64,000 nt of DNA from Variovorax paradoxus (GCF_024734665.1 NZ_CP102931.1:248001-312000); one strand, 5' to 3'; positions 7,958-16,565 are shown, counted from the stretch's first letter. Made by a program: numbers and translations. The notes: generated from the letters alone by a model not told the origin.

Positions 7958-9479
7958 GGTCCACCATCGCCTGTCCGATGGCTTGCCGGTCGGCAGGCTG
8001 CGCGAACTCGCCGGCGATGCGCCCGCGCGTCATCACGCCCACGCGGTCGGCCAGCTGCAGCACTTCGTCGAGGTCTTCGCTGATCAGCAGTACCGCCGCG
8101 CCGCTGTCGCGCGCGGCGCGCAGCCGCGCATGCACCTCGGCGCTGGCGCGCACGTCGAGCCCGCGGCTCGGGCTGTGCGCAAGCACCAGCGCGGGCGACT
8201 TGCCGAACTCGCGCGCGAGCACCAGCTTCTGCGCATTGCCGCCCGAGAGCAGCGCGGCCTTCTGCGCGACCGAGCGCACGCCCTGCACGTCGAAGGCGCG
8301 CACGGCTTCCTGCGTATCGCTCTGGATGCGGCCACGGCGCAGGCGCCACACGGGGCCGTAGCGGCCGGTGTGCACGCGGCCGATTGCGTAGTTCTCGGCC
8401 ACCGACAGGCCGCCCGCTAGCGCGAGCCCGTATCGGTCGGCCGGAATGGCTGCAATGCCGATGCCGCGGCGTGCCGACGCGGCCATGGTCTTCAGGTCGC
8501 CGTGGCCTTCGAGCCGGATCTCGCCTTCGGTGGCTTCACCCGGCAGGCCCATGATCGCGCCCGCCAGCTCGCCCTGGCCGTTGCCGCCGACCCCAGCAAG
8601 GCCGTAGATTTCGCCCGCGTGCAGTTCGAGATCCACGCCGTCGAGCACGCGACGGCCTTCGGGCGAGGCGGGCGTGCGCAGCCCGCGCACCGAAAGGCGC
8701 ACGGGGCCGCGCGATACGGTCGAAGCCTGGAATCCTTGCGTGGCAATCGATTCACCCACCGTGAGCTTCACCAGCTCGGCGACCGATGCTTCGCCCGGCC
8801 GCAGCGTGGCCACCGTGCGCCCGCCGCGCATCACCGTCACGCGGTCGGCATAGGTCTTCACATCGGCCATCTTGTGCGTGACCAGCACCACGGCAGACCC
8901 CGCACGCGCCAGCCCCTGCACCGTCTGCAGCAGGCGCGCGGCTTCCTGGTCGGTCAGCACGGCCGTGGGTTCGTCGAGGATCAGGATGCGCGCGCCCGCG
9001 AGCAGCACCTTGAGGATCTCGACGCGTTGCTGTTCGGCAATCGACAGCGCATCGATGCGCTTCGACGGATCGATGTCAAAGCCCAGCTCCGAGGCCTTGT
9101 TGCGAATGTCGCGCTCGATCTCGCGCAGCCGCTCGCCATGGCTCTGGAATTCGGCCGGCGGCGGCGCGGTGAGCAAAATGTTCTGCGCCACCGTGAAAGG
9201 CCGCACCAGCTTGAAATGCTGGTGGACCATGCCGATGCGGTGCTTCGCCGCGTCACGCGGACCGGCGAAACGCACCGCGTTGTCGTCCACCAGCAGTTGT
9301 CCGGCCTCGGGCGCATAGAGCCCGGCCGCGATGTTCATCAGCGAAGACTTGCCCGCGCCGTTCTCGCCCAGCAGCGCATGCACCTCGCCCCAGCGCGCGG
9401 CAAAGTGAGCGTCGGTCAGCGCCGCGAAGCCGTCGAAGGACTTGCGGATACCGGTGAGTTCTAGCGCGTTGTTGGGCAT
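7950..9479 (-). CDS. ABC transporter ATP-binding protein, tandem NBD (BMP-type nucleoside/nucleobase importer)
   Basis: 509 residues with two fused nucleotide-binding domains, as in RbsA/YufO-type ATPases. NBD1 (about 5-245) has Walker A GENGAGKSS, a variant signature LSIAEQQR and Walker B ILILDEPTA. NBD2 (about 255-505) has a degenerate Walker A (GVGGNGQGE, no Lys), a canonical LSGGN signature and SPSRGLD. The asymmetry is normal for this subfamily. The ATG at 9479 follows the stop of the binding-protein gene by 4 nt and gives the usual N-terminus; an upstream in-frame ATG at 9563 lies inside that gene. Confidence 0.93.
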   Translation of the reverse strand: MPNNALELTGIRKSFDGFAALTDAHFAARWGEVHALLGENGAGKSSLMNIAAGLYAPEAGQLLVDDNAVRFAGPRDAAKHRIGMVHQHFKLVRPFTVAQNILLTAPPPAEFQSHGERLREIERDIRNKASELGFDIDPSKRIDALSIAEQQRVEILKVLLAGARILILDEPTAVLTDQEAARLLQTVQGLARAGSAVVLVTHKMADVKTYADRVTVMRGGRTVATLRPGEASVAELVKLTVGESIATQGFQASTVSRGPVRLSVRGLRTPASPEGRRVLDGVDLELHAGEIYGLAGVGGNGQGELAGAIMGLPGEATEGEIRLEGHGDLKTMAASARRGIGIAAIPADRYGLALAGGLSVAENYAIGRVHTGRYGPVWRLRRGRIQSDTQEAVRAFDVQGVRSVAQKAALLSGGNAQKLVLAREFGKSPALVLAHSPSRGLDVRASAEVHARLRAARDSGAAVLLISEDLDEVLQLADRVGVMTRGRIAGEFAQPADRQAIGQAMVDHG

Positions 9480-9483
9480 GAAA

Positions 9484-10560
9484 TTACTTCTGCGTGACCA
9501 CGCCCTTGACGAACCAGTCCATCTTCCACAGGTCGGCATCGGACAGTACCGCGCCCTTGGCAACGCGCTCCTTGCCGTCGCGGTCGGCGAGCGGGCCTGC
9601 GTAGACCTGCTTGCCCTTCATGATCGCGTCGCGCTCGGCGGTGATGGCCGCGGCCTTGTCTTTAGGCACGGCTGGGCCGAAGCCTGCGATGTCGGTGCCG
9701 CCGTCCTTCATCTCGATGAAGGCGCCGTACTGCGCGGGCTTCCAGTTGCCGGCCATCACCTTCTTCAGCTCGGGCGTCAGGAAGCGGTCCCACACCCACA
9801 CTGACGAGCACAGCGTGGCCTTGGGCGCGAACTGTCGCAGGTCGCGGTGGTGGCCGGTGCCGTACACGCCGCGCTCTTGCGCGACGATCTGCGGCGTGGG
9901 GCTGTCGACGTGCTGGCCGATCACGTCGGCGCCCTGGTCGATGAGCGCGGCGGCAGCGGCGCGTTCTTTCACCGGGTCGTTCCAGGCGCCGGTGTAGATC
10001 ACGTTCACCGTGGCGTTCGGGTTCATCTTCTGCGCACCGAGCGCGAAGGCGTTGGCCGCGACGAAGCCGAGCTTGCCCGTCTTCGATGCAGCGCCGGCGG
10101 CCATGCCGCAGAGGTATTGGCTTTCGTAGGTGCGGCCGTAGAACGATTCGAGGTTGCTGCCGTTGGTGGTGCCCGAGCCGTTGAGGAAGGCAACATCGGG
10201 GTACTTGGCGGCCAGGTCCTTGAAGCTGTCGGAATAACCAAAGGCGGTGCCAATCACGATGTTGGCGCCGCGCTGGATGAACTTCTCCGCAGCGGGCTTG
10301 ATGGCCGATGCGTCTTCGGGAACGTTCTCGACGAACTGGATCTTCTGGCCGATTTCCTTTTCGATCTTCACGCGGGCCTCGTCAAAGGCCTGCGTCCAGC
10401 CGCCATCATTTTTCGGGCCGAAGTAGAGCATCGCGATCTTCGGCTTGTCCTTCAGCGTGAAGCCGTCGGCGGCCGCAGCGGGCAGCGTGGTGAAGAAGGC
10501 GCCGCTGGCCGCGACGGTCATCGCGAGGCCCAGGCCGGGAGTGAGGGTGCGCAACTGCAT
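9484..10560 (-). CDS. BMP-family periplasmic substrate-binding protein
   Basis: 358 residues: Sec signal peptide (about 1-31, ending LPAAAAD) followed by the Bmp/PnrA domain with the family hallmarks GPKNDGGWTQAFDEA, NIVIGTAFGYSDS and KTGKLGFVAA. No lipobox is seen, so it is soluble in the periplasm. PnrA-like proteins bind purine nucleosides; relatives beside catabolic genes bind nucleobases or ureides. It leads the transporter genes and sits 66 nt downstream of the VOC gene. Proximity to the rut genes, which lack their own permease here, makes a pyrimidine or purine ligand likely, by inference only. Confidence 0.92.
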   Translation of the reverse strand: MQLRTLTPGLGLAMTVAASGAFFTTLPAAAADGFTLKDKPKIAMLYFGPKNDGGWTQAFDEARVKIEKEIGQKIQFVENVPEDASAIKPAAEKFIQRGANIVIGTAFGYSDSFKDLAAKYPDVAFLNGSGTTNGSNLESFYGRTYESQYLCGMAAGAASKTGKLGFVAANAFALGAQKMNPNATVNVIYTGAWNDPVKERAAAAALIDQGADVIGQHVDSPTPQIVAQERGVYGTGHHRDLRQFAPKATLCSSVWVWDRFLTPELKKVMAGNWKPAQYGAFIEMKDGGTDIAGFGPAVPKDKAAAITAERDAIMKGKQVYAGPLADRDGKERVAKGAVLSDADLWKMDWFVKGVVTQK

Positions 10561-10626
10561 GGGACTACCTTTGGTGAGAGGCTTTGAAGAAAGGGAGGAC
10601 GAAAAAAAGAACGAGCGCAGCGCGCG

Positions 10627-11013
10627 TCACATCATGAAGTTGATGCGGAACACATTGCCCTCGGGATCGAGCAGCACCGACTGGTACCAGTTGTAGTAGG
10701 TGACGTACGGCGGCTTGATGAGCGTGGCGCCGGCTTCGAGCGCGACGGGCACCATGCGGTCGACATCGGCCTGGCTGTCGACGTCGATGTTCAGCAGGAA
10801 CTTGACGCCGCGCGTGTCTGAAAACTCGCTCAGGTGCAGCAGCTCGTAGGCATCGAGTGCGTTGAAGCCCAGGCTCGACTTGCCGGTATCCAGGCCTCGG
10901 AAGATCGGCGAGCGGATTGCTTCGATCTCGGGGAAGCCGAATACGCGCTGGTAGAAGCCGCTGAGTGCGACCACGTCTTTTGCGAAGACGTTGACGTAGG
11001 AGAGATGGGCCAT
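10627..11013 (-). CDS. VOC-family (glyoxalase/bleomycin resistance fold) protein
   Basis: 128 residues with the paired beta-alpha-beta-beta-beta units of the vicinal-oxygen-chelate fold, starting HLSYVNVFAKDV and ending with the LLDPEGNVFRINF strand. Metal ligands are possibly H5 and the Glu of DPEGN, but the set is not complete enough to name a reaction. It is co-directional with, and 66 nt upstream of, the BMP transporter genes and is probably the first gene of that operon. One copy of the 96-nt hairpin element ends 46 nt upstream of its start, in the transcript's sense orientation. Its role in the transported compound's catabolism is unknown. Confidence 0.82.
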   Translation of the reverse strand: MAHLSYVNVFAKDVVALSGFYQRVFGFPEIEAIRSPIFRGLDTGKSSLGFNALDAYELLHLSEFSDTRGVKFLLNIDVDSQADVDRMVPVALEAGATLIKPPYVTYYNWYQSVLLDPEGNVFRINFMM

Positions 11014-11059
11014 GTTCAGTTGCTCATTGCGCGGTTGTTGGTGTTCTTGTTCGGGGTGC

Positions 11060-11155
11060 GTGCGAATGACACCGGGTACTCCCCTCCGCGAATGTCCCCC
11101 GGCCTTCGGCCTCCTCCTTTATTTCGCTGCGGGGAGCACCCGATGCCATTCGCAC
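11060..11155 (-). repeat. 96-nt hairpin element, copy 1 (minus orientation)
   Basis: Two 25-nt arms (11060-11084 and 11131-11155) pair over their full length when read on the minus strand: 22 Watson-Crick pairs and 3 G-U pairs (A-C mismatches on the plus strand). The 46-nt loop, with one flanking base each side, is identical over 48 nt to that of copy 2 (11223-11270, reverse complemented). The loop has a small GGCC-GAA-GGCC hairpin and an AAGGAGGAGG purine run resembling a strong Shine-Dalgarno. It lies just upstream of the VOC/transporter operon in sense orientation, so it could sit in the 5' UTR. Confidence 0.85.
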
Positions 11156-11198
11156 ATGGACGCAGCGCTCATGCGGGCCGATCAACAAGTGCTCTGAA

Positions 11199-11294
11199 CG
11201 ATCACGTCGATGGGGTGCCTTGCGCAGCGAAATAAAGGAGGAGGCCGAAGGCCGGGGGACATTCGCGGAGCAAGGTACCCCGTCGGCGTGATCG
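11199..11294 (+). repeat. 96-nt hairpin element, copy 2 (plus orientation)
   Basis: Same size and plan as copy 1, inverted relative to it and 43 nt away. Arms 11199-11223 and 11270-11294 pair over 25 positions with 3 G-U pairs on the plus strand. The central 48 nt (11223-11270) is identical to copy 1, while the outer parts of the arms are quite different and nevertheless still pair. Two of the three wobble positions (13 and 19 of the stem) coincide in both copies. It ends 27 nt before the 3' end of the convergent oxygenase gene. Confidence 0.85.
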
Positions 11295-11321
11295 CGCCCC
11301 GAAGAACAGCAAGCCGTCATC

Positions 11322-12323
11322 TCAAGCCATCGCCTTCGTGCCACCAAAGGTCGTCTGCTTGACGAACTTTGAAGTCAGATGGTCACCCGAGGAAATCGGT
11401 GCGTACTTCGCCGTCTCGCCCGGGGCAAGGCAGCTAGCCAAGCACTCGACCATCGCGTCGTAGTTCGGCTGATGAAAGAACACCAGCGATTGCCGACGAT
11501 TGGTGCTCGCAATCTCGAAGGGCGGGTTGATCACACGGTGCAGCGTGGACACCCACTGGTCGTTGGTCCACTGCATCATGAGGTCGGCGATGTTGACCAC
11601 CAGGCCACCCTCGACCTGCGGTACATCGACCCACTGGCCGGCCTTGTTGAACACCTGCAGACCCTTGTCATCGGGCAGCACAATGGTGAGGCTGCCGTAG
11701 TCGCTGTGCGCGCCCGCACGCAACTGGCCGGGCAACGGCTGCTCGCGCTGCGGCGGATAGCTCAGCACGCGGAACATGCTGATGTGCTTGTCGATCTTGT
11801 CGTCGAAGAAGGTCTCGGGCAACGACAGGCCGAGCGCGAAGACACGCATCAGCGAGCGCGAGAGATCGCTCATCGCCTCGAAGTAGCCCTCGTAGGCTTC
11901 GCGGAAGCCCTCGATGGGCGGCCAGCTGTTGGGCTCGAAATGCGGGCCGGCGGCGGGGCCGCGGTGGTAGTCGTCTTGCGGCACGTTCGACGGGCCGATG
12001 GAGAACGATTCCTTCAGGTCGCCGGGGGCCGCTTCTTCGAGGCTGTACGAGAGCCCTTCCTCGCCTACCGCGCTGTAGCCGCGCACCGCATCTTCGCGTG
12101 GACGATCGACTTTGCGCTTTTCGCCCAGCGGCATGTCGAAGAACTTTCGCGAGAGCGACGACACGCGCGAGATCAGCCCGGGCGCAATGCCGTGGTTCGT
12201 GATGACGAGAAAGCCGATGCTGCGGCAGGCCTCGTCGACCTTCTTCGCGACCTCGGCCTTGCCTTCGGCGGTGCCCGCGAAGTAGGGCGCTAGATCGATG
12301 ATGGGTACGGACAGCAGGGTCAT
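11322..12323 (-). CDS. 2-oxoglutarate/Fe(II)-dependent oxygenase, isopenicillin-N-synthase-like
   Basis: 333 residues: N-terminal DIOX_N domain (about 5-130) and C-terminal 2OG-FeII oxygenase domain (about 175-290). The iron ligands are H206-x-D208 and H262, and the 2OG-binding motif is R277-Q-S279. The ATG at 12323 has a GAGGA ribosome site at 7-nt spacing. Its upstream region carries a sigma54-type promoter directly abutted by a RutR-like palindrome, matching the rutA control region, so it is probably co-regulated with pyrimidine catabolism. Thymine 7-hydroxylase of fungi belongs to the same superfamily, so a nucleobase or ureide hydroxylase is a reasonable but unproven guess. Confidence 0.9.
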   Translation of the reverse strand: MTLLSVPIIDLAPYFAGTAEGKAEVAKKVDEACRSIGFLVITNHGIAPGLISRVSSLSRKFFDMPLGEKRKVDRPREDAVRGYSAVGEEGLSYSLEEAAPGDLKESFSIGPSNVPQDDYHRGPAAGPHFEPNSWPPIEGFREAYEGYFEAMSDLSRSLMRVFALGLSLPETFFDDKIDKHISMFRVLSYPPQREQPLPGQLRAGAHSDYGSLTIVLPDDKGLQVFNKAGQWVDVPQVEGGLVVNIADLMMQWTNDQWVSTLHRVINPPFEIASTNRRQSLVFFHQPNYDAMVECLASCLAPGETAKYAPISSGDHLTSKFVKQTTFGGTKAMA

Positions 12324-12357
12324 GGCAGGTTCCTCATGCTTGGCATGCCTTTCGCCA

Positions 12358-12374
12358 TGCAACGTCTGTGCCAG
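12358..12374 (-). promoter_or_regulatory. Putative sigma54 (-24/-12) promoter of the 2OG oxygenase gene
   Basis: On the minus strand the sequence is CTGGCACAGACGTTGCA, which fits the sigma54 consensus YTGGCACGRNNNTTGCW with one mismatch (A for G at position 8) and intact GG and GC elements at the required spacing. The predicted transcription start is about 12346, some 22 nt before the ATG at 12323. The very similar promoter at rutA supports it. Confidence 0.7.
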
Positions 12375-12393
12375 TTGGACCAAATGGACAAAA
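12375..12393. promoter_or_regulatory. RutR-box-like operator, site 1 (oxygenase/rutR intergenic)
   Basis: TTGGACCAAATGGACAAAA on the plus strand differs at one position from the site upstream of rutA (17779-17797). Both resemble the E. coli RutR consensus TTGACCAnnTGGTCAA. It directly abuts the -24 element of the oxygenase sigma54 promoter and lies 137 nt before the rutR ATG, so a bound regulator could control both directions. Confidence 0.7.
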
Positions 12394-12529
12394 CGCATCC
12401 GTCGCGTCAGCATGGTGCGCAACGACGCGCTGCGAAGGCGGCTGCGGCGCAAGGCGATGCATCACGGCCTTACAGTGGTGCGCTGTGCTGTCTGCCGATT
12501 CACTAACGAACGAACAAGAGCGAGGGAAG

Positions 12530-13237
12530 ATGCCGAAGACCAAAGCGCTGGCCGCCAGTGCCAGCAAAGAGAAGAGCCCGGCGCGCAAGCGCGCGAAACC
12601 CGCGGTGCGCAGTGCGTCCGCGGTGAGCCGCCGGCTGCGTCAGATCGAGGACAAGCGCAGCGCGATCCTCGGTGCGGCGCTGGGGCTGTTCTCCCGCTTC
12701 GGCCTGCACGGCACATCGATCGACCAAGTGGCGGCACGCGCCGATGTATCGAAGAGCAACCTGCTCTACTACTTCGCGAACAAGGAAGAGCTCTACGTCA
12801 ACGTGCTGCGCGATCTGCTCGCGCTGTGGCTCGAACCGCTGCGCGGCTTCAGCGCCGAGCAGGACCCGGGCGAGGCCATCGGCGACTACATCCGCCGCAA
12901 GCTGGTGGTTTCGCGTGACAGGCCCGATGCGTCACGGCTCTTCTGCCTGGAAATGATCCAGGGCGCGCCGCTGCTGCGCGACGAGCTCGATCGTGAACTG
13001 CGCACGCTGGTGGAGAAAAAATCGGAGGTGATTCGCGCGTGGGTCGAAGCGGGCAAGCTGGCGCCTGTCGATCCGCATCACCTGATCTTCGCGCTATGGG
13101 CGGTGACGCAGCACTACGCGGATTTCGGGGTGCAGGTGCAGGCGCTGTCGGGGCACACGCTGGACGATGAGGCGTTCTTCGAGAAGACCGTCGAGAACGT
13201 GCAGCGCATCTTTCTTCAAGGCATCACGCCGCGCTGA
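12530..13237 (+). CDS. rutR: TetR-family regulator of pyrimidine utilisation (RutR)
   Basis: 235 residues: a basic, Lys/Ala-rich N-terminal extension (about 1-35), a TetR helix-turn-helix (about 45-95, with GTSIDQVAARADVSKSNLLYYF) and a ligand-binding domain of the RutR type (AxVTQHYADF near the C-terminus). E. coli RutR binds uracil or thymine and is released from its operator. Here the gene lies between the oxygenase and the rut operon, and two RutR-like palindromes flank the cluster. The start is the ATG at 12530; the upstream in-frame ATG at 12368 would include the operator region. Confidence 0.9.
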   Translation: MPKTKALAASASKEKSPARKRAKPAVRSASAVSRRLRQIEDKRSAILGAALGLFSRFGLHGTSIDQVAARADVSKSNLLYYFANKEELYVNVLRDLLALWLEPLRGFSAEQDPGEAIGDYIRRKLVVSRDRPDASRLFCLEMIQGAPLLRDELDRELRTLVEKKSEVIRAWVEAGKLAPVDPHHLIFALWAVTQHYADFGVQVQALSGHTLDDEAFFEKTVENVQRIFLQGITPR

Positions 13238-13243
13238 GTCTTG

Positions 13244-13357
13244 CTCCCTCTCCCCTCGGGGAGAGGGCTGGGGTGAGGGCTGCGGCATCGAAGCCAATGT
13301 TGCCTTTGCAAGCGCCGCTGCCCCCTCACCCTGACCCTCTCCCCGAGGGGAGAGGGG
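13244..13357. repeat. Inverted pair of REP-like repeats between rutR and rutF
   Basis: Arms at 13244-13286 and 13314-13357 are imperfect inverted copies of the widespread CCCTCTCCCC...GAGAGGG...GGTGAGGG type, separated by 27 nt. Each arm also contains its own small palindrome CTCCCCTCGGGGAG. The pair lies between two convergent stops (rutR and rutF) and could act as a bidirectional terminator or mRNA-stabilising structure; no T-run follows. Confidence 0.8.
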
Positions 13358-13367
13358 ATAGGACGGG

Positions 13368-13925
13368 TCAGTGCTGCGGCGGCGCCGCGATCTCGTGATA
13401 GCGCCGGTCGAAGTAGATCAAGCCCTGCGTCGCGCCACCGATGGCAATGGCCACCGCTTCGCAGAACAGCACGTCGTGCGTGCCCGCGCTCGTGGCATGC
13501 ACCACGCGGCAGTCGAAGGAAACGGCTGCGTCGTCGAGCATCGGCGAGCCGGTCGTCTTGCGGCTCCACTGGCCGGCGGCGAAGCGTTCGTCCATCGGCG
13601 TCTTGCCGCCGAACAATGCGGACAGCGACTGGTGCCCCGCTGCCAGCACGTTCACGCACAGCACGCCGTTGGTCTTGAATGCCGGGTACACCGAGGCCGA
13701 ACGGTTCAGGCACACCAGCAGCGTCGGCGGCTCGTCGGTCACGCTGCACACGGCCGATGCCGTGAAGCCGGCGCGGCCTGCGGGGCCGTCAGTGGTGATG
13801 ATGTTCACCGCCGCGCCCAGCCGCGCCATCGCGTTGCGGTAGTCGGCCTTCTCCAGGCTCGGCAGCAGGCCGGCGGGGTTCGATGACGATGAAGCAGCGT
13901 GGGAGGCCATGGCATTCAGCAGCAT
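13368..13925 (-). CDS. rutF: RutF, flavin reductase for pyrimidine monooxygenase
   Basis: 185 residues of the flavin reductase-like (split-barrel FMN-binding) family, with conserved [22 protein letters not shown] and [13 protein letters not shown] segments. RutF supplies reduced FMN to RutA using NADH. It is the last gene of rutABCDEF, 12 nt after rutE. The start may be the ATG at 13925 or a second one at 13910; the first 20 residues are low-complexity Ala/Ser and not conserved. Confidence 0.93.
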   Translation of the reverse strand: MLLNAMASHAASSSSNPAGLLPSLEKADYRNAMARLGAAVNIITTDGPAGRAGFTASAVCSVTDEPPTLLVCLNRSASVYPAFKTNGVLCVNVLAAGHQSLSALFGGKTPMDERFAAGQWSRKTTGSPMLDDAAVSFDCRVVHATSAGTHDVLFCEAVAIAIGGATQGLIYFDRRYHEIAAPPQH

Positions 13926-13937
13926 GTGGTGAGTCCT

Positions 13938-14537
13938 TCAGGCCAGCACGCAGGCCTCGTCGAAGGGCAGCCGCGGCAGCCGGCCGAACACCTTCGACGC
14001 ATCGCCATGGCCCAGGTTGATGAGGAAGTTGACGGTCCAGTCGGTGCCTTCGAAGAAGGCCGCGTCGACCTTCGCCTTGTCGAAGCCCGACATCGGGCCT
14101 GCATCGAGGCCGACCGCGCGTGCTGCGAGCAGCAGATAGCCCGCCTGCAGGCTGGCATTGCGAAAGGCGGTCTCGTGCGCGGCCTCGGGGCTGCCGGTGA
14201 ACCAGCTGCGCGCATCGGCATGCGGGAACAGCGTGGGCAGCTTGTCGTAGAACTTGCGGTCCCACGCCGCGATGACCGTGACCGGCGCGGCCATGGTCTT
14301 GTCGAGGTTGCCCTTGGAGAGCGAGGGTGCGAGGCGCTGCTTGCCTTCGGGCGTGCGCACGAACACGAAGCGCGCGGGCGAGCAGTTGGCCGATGTGGGG
14401 CCGAGGCTCGCCAGCGCATAGATCTGCTGCAGCTGTGCGTCGGTGACGGGTTCGTCGGTCCAGCCGTTGTGGGTGCGCGCGCCGGTGAAGAGAAGCGACA
14501 GCGCGGCGTCGTCGAGTGTGGATGCAAGAGTGGTCAT
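13938..14537 (-). CDS. rutE: RutE, malonic semialdehyde reductase (nitroreductase family)
   Basis: 199 residues, close to E. coli RutE (196). The nitroreductase-like fold shows the FMN-binding [19 protein letters not shown] segment and a GPMSGFD loop. It reduces toxic malonic semialdehyde to 3-hydroxypropionate at the end of the Rut pathway. The ATG at 14537 overlaps the rutD stop by 4 nt. Confidence 0.93.
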   Translation of the reverse strand: MTTLASTLDDAALSLLFTGARTHNGWTDEPVTDAQLQQIYALASLGPTSANCSPARFVFVRTPEGKQRLAPSLSKGNLDKTMAAPVTVIAAWDRKFYDKLPTLFPHADARSWFTGSPEAAHETAFRNASLQAGYLLLAARAVGLDAGPMSGFDKAKVDAAFFEGTDWTVNFLINLGHGDASKVFGRLPRLPFDEACVLA

Positions 14538-15340
14538 GCTGGAACGGCGGATGCGCTGACCCGCGAAAGAAAGTCGAGCAGGCTGCGGTTGAAGGCTTCG
14601 GCTTCGGTCACGCTGTGGGCATGGCCGCCGTGCGGCATGAAGTCGAGCGTGACGTCGCTCAGGCCATCGGCCAGGCGCTGCGAGCAGGTCCAGGGCACGA
14701 GCGTGTCGTCTTTCGCCGCGGCGATGAGTGTGGGCGCAGTGATGTCGGCGAGGCGGGCGTCGATGTCGAAGGCGCGCAAGGCGGCGATGCGTGCGCGCAT
14801 GTTGGCCTCGCCCGGGAAGTGCGCGAAGGCGTGATCGACTTCGTCGGCCACGCGTTGTGCGTGTTCGGCGGCCCAGGCTGCGGGGTACAGGAAGATCGGT
14901 TGCGCTTCCACGTACGCGCGCGGACCGCAGGCGCCGAGCAGCGCGAGCCGCGCATCGAAGCAGCGCGCCGAATGCGGGTTGGGCTTCGACCATGCGTTGA
15001 TGAGCACGAGACTCGCGATGCGCGAGGGCGCGTCGAGCGCGAGCTGCAAACCCACGAGGCCGCCGAGCGCATGGCCCGCGAAGTGGCATTGCGAAGTGTT
15101 CGTGGCGTCGAGGATTTCGAGCACGTCCTTCGCCATGTCTTCGATGGCATACGTCTCTGGCAATGCTGCAGGGCTGCGGCCGGTGCCGCGCTGGTCGTAC
15201 GCAATGACGCGGTGCCCGGCGGCAACCAGCGCGCCGAGCTGCGGCTGCCAGAACCCGGCCGAGCCACCGAGGCCCGACGACAGCAGCACGGTGGCTGCTG
15301 CATCGGACGGTCCGTGCACCTCATAGTGCAGGGCGCTCAT
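14534..15340 (-). CDS. rutD: RutD, alpha/beta-hydrolase-fold protein (aminoacrylate hydrolysis)
   Basis: 268 residues of alpha/beta-hydrolase fold. The nucleophile elbow reads GHALGG, with Ala where active hydrolases have Ser. This is also the state of E. coli RutD, so it is not a local mutation. The C-terminal GGHA histidine is retained. RutD speeds aminoacrylate breakdown to malonic semialdehyde and ammonium. The ATG at 15340 is preferred; an in-frame upstream ATG at 15415 lies inside rutC. It follows rutC by 5 nt. Confidence 0.92.
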   Translation of the reverse strand: MSALHYEVHGPSDAAATVLLSSGLGGSAGFWQPQLGALVAAGHRVIAYDQRGTGRSPAALPETYAIEDMAKDVLEILDATNTSQCHFAGHALGGLVGLQLALDAPSRIASLVLINAWSKPNPHSARCFDARLALLGACGPRAYVEAQPIFLYPAAWAAEHAQRVADEVDHAFAHFPGEANMRARIAALRAFDIDARLADITAPTLIAAAKDDTLVPWTCSQRLADGLSDVTLDFMPHGGHAHSVTEAEAFNRSLLDFLSRVSASAVPA

Positions 15341-15345
15341 GAAGC

Positions 15346-15738
15346 TCAGCCCTTCTTGCCGACGTGCGCGATCGAGGCAATCTCGATCAGCGCATCGGGC
15401 TTCACAAGGCCGCACTGGATGCAGTAGCGCGCGGGCTTGGTGCCGGGAAAGAACTCGGCATACACCGCGTTGATCTTCCCGTAGTCGGCCCAGTCCTTGA
15501 GCATGATCTGGTTGAAGGTCACGTCGTCCATGGTGCCGCCCGCGGCCTCGACCACGCCCTTGATGATGGTGAGCACGTGCCTTGCCTGCGCGCTTGCGTC
15601 GCCGACATGCACCACGTTGTTGTCCTTGTCGAAGGGCAGCGTGCCCGACACGTAGAGCACGCCGTCGGCGAGCGTGCCGGGAACATAGGGGGCAAGTGGC
15701 ACGCCGGTGCCGGGCGGGATGATGGCTTGCTTGGGCAT
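15346..15738 (-). CDS. rutC: RutC, RidA-family aminoacrylate deaminase/peracid reductase
   Basis: 130 residues of the trimeric YjgF/YER057c/RidA family, with the characteristic [20 protein letters not shown] start and the [14 protein letters not shown] catalytic-pocket strand containing the conserved Arg. RutC deaminates 3-aminoacrylate. The ATG at 15738 has GGAG at 7-nt spacing; an upstream in-frame ATG at 15900 lies inside rutB. Confidence 0.94.
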   Translation of the reverse strand: MPKQAIIPPGTGVPLAPYVPGTLADGVLYVSGTLPFDKDNNVVHVGDASAQARHVLTIIKGVVEAAGGTMDDVTFNQIMLKDWADYGKINAVYAEFFPGTKPARYCIQCGLVKPDALIEIASIAHVGKKG

Positions 15739-15760
15739 GAAGAGAGCTCCTTGAAAAGAA

Positions 15761-16552
15761 TCAGACAGTGGCCGCTTCGGCCGGTGCGGGTTGGGTGATG
15801 GATGCGGGTGCGAAGGCGCTGCAGAAGTGATCCACCGTGGAGACCCATCCGAAGAAGGTCTCGACGTTGTAGACCGCTGCCTTCTGGATCGCGGGTCCAC
15901 CGAGTTCGTGCGTGGCGTCTTCGAGCATCACGGCGAAGTATTCGAGGTGGAATGCGTCGCGCAGCGTCGATTCGACGCACACGTTGGTGGCGATGCCGGT
16001 GAACACCAGGTGGCGGATGCCGCGCGCGCGCAGCGTGCTGTCGAGCGTGCTGTTGAAGAAGCCGCTGTAGCGCGTCTTCGGCACGACGATGTCGCTGGGC
16101 TGCGGCTTCATCTCTTCGATGAGCTCGTAGTCCCAGCCGCCCTTGGCGAGGAACTTGCCCTGCAGCTCGGGCTTGGCGCGCATGGTCTTGAGTGCGTTCG
16201 ACTTGTGCCAGTTCGGCGAGCCAGGGCCGCCGGCCTCGACGTATGCCGCGTCCCAGCCGTTCTGCAGAAACACGACCAGCATGCCGGCCGCACGCGCCGC
16301 CGCTATGGTGCGCGCGATGTTGGCGATGGTGCCTTGCGCACCCGAGATGTCGAAGCCGGCCGAGTCGACGTACCCGCCGATGGATGCATAGGCGTTCTGC
16401 ATGTCGACGACGATCAGCGCCGAATCGGTCGCGTGCAGTGCCAGCGGTTCGGGGCGCGCGGGCAGCACCAGCGGTGCCGGGGCGCCCGGCAGGCGCGGTG
16501 CGCCGACGGGGGTGTTCGATGTGAGGGTGGTGTTGTGTGCCGGAGTGCTCAC
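15761..16552 (-). CDS. rutB: RutB, ureidoacrylate/peroxyureidoacrylate amidohydrolase
   Basis: 263 residues of the isochorismatase-like hydrolase fold. Catalytic triad D50 (VVDMQNAY), K159 (PKTRYSGFF) and C192 (TNVCVES) has the same D-to-C spacing as E. coli RutB. It cleaves the ring-opened ureidoacrylate product to carbamate and aminoacrylate. The N-terminus is about 26 residues longer than in E. coli and rich in Ala/Pro. It lies 13 nt downstream of rutA. Confidence 0.95.
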   Translation of the reverse strand: MSTPAHNTTLTSNTPVGAPRLPGAPAPLVLPARPEPLALHATDSALIVVDMQNAYASIGGYVDSAGFDISGAQGTIANIARTIAAARAAGMLVVFLQNGWDAAYVEAGGPGSPNWHKSNALKTMRAKPELQGKFLAKGGWDYELIEEMKPQPSDIVVPKTRYSGFFNSTLDSTLRARGIRHLVFTGIATNVCVESTLRDAFHLEYFAVMLEDATHELGGPAIQKAAVYNVETFFGWVSTVDHFCSAFAPASITQPAPAEAATV

Positions 16553-16565
16553 GTGACGCTCCTGT

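Noticed and set aside
10561..11100. Sigma54 or RutR-like site upstream of the VOC/BMP operon
   Set aside because: Looked for TGGCAC-N5-TTGC and TTGGACC/TGGTCAA on both strands; none with correct spacing.
11060..11294. Retron, integron attC or CRISPR-like interpretation of the hairpin pair
   Set aside because: No reverse transcriptase, integrase or cas gene is in the window, only two inverted copies exist, and the arms do not carry attC core sites.
11013..11321. Small ORFs across the hairpin elements (for example 10834-11235 and 11024-11347)
   Set aside because: They cross both inverted copies, have no ribosome site or known domain, and their reading continues only because the repeat lacks stops.
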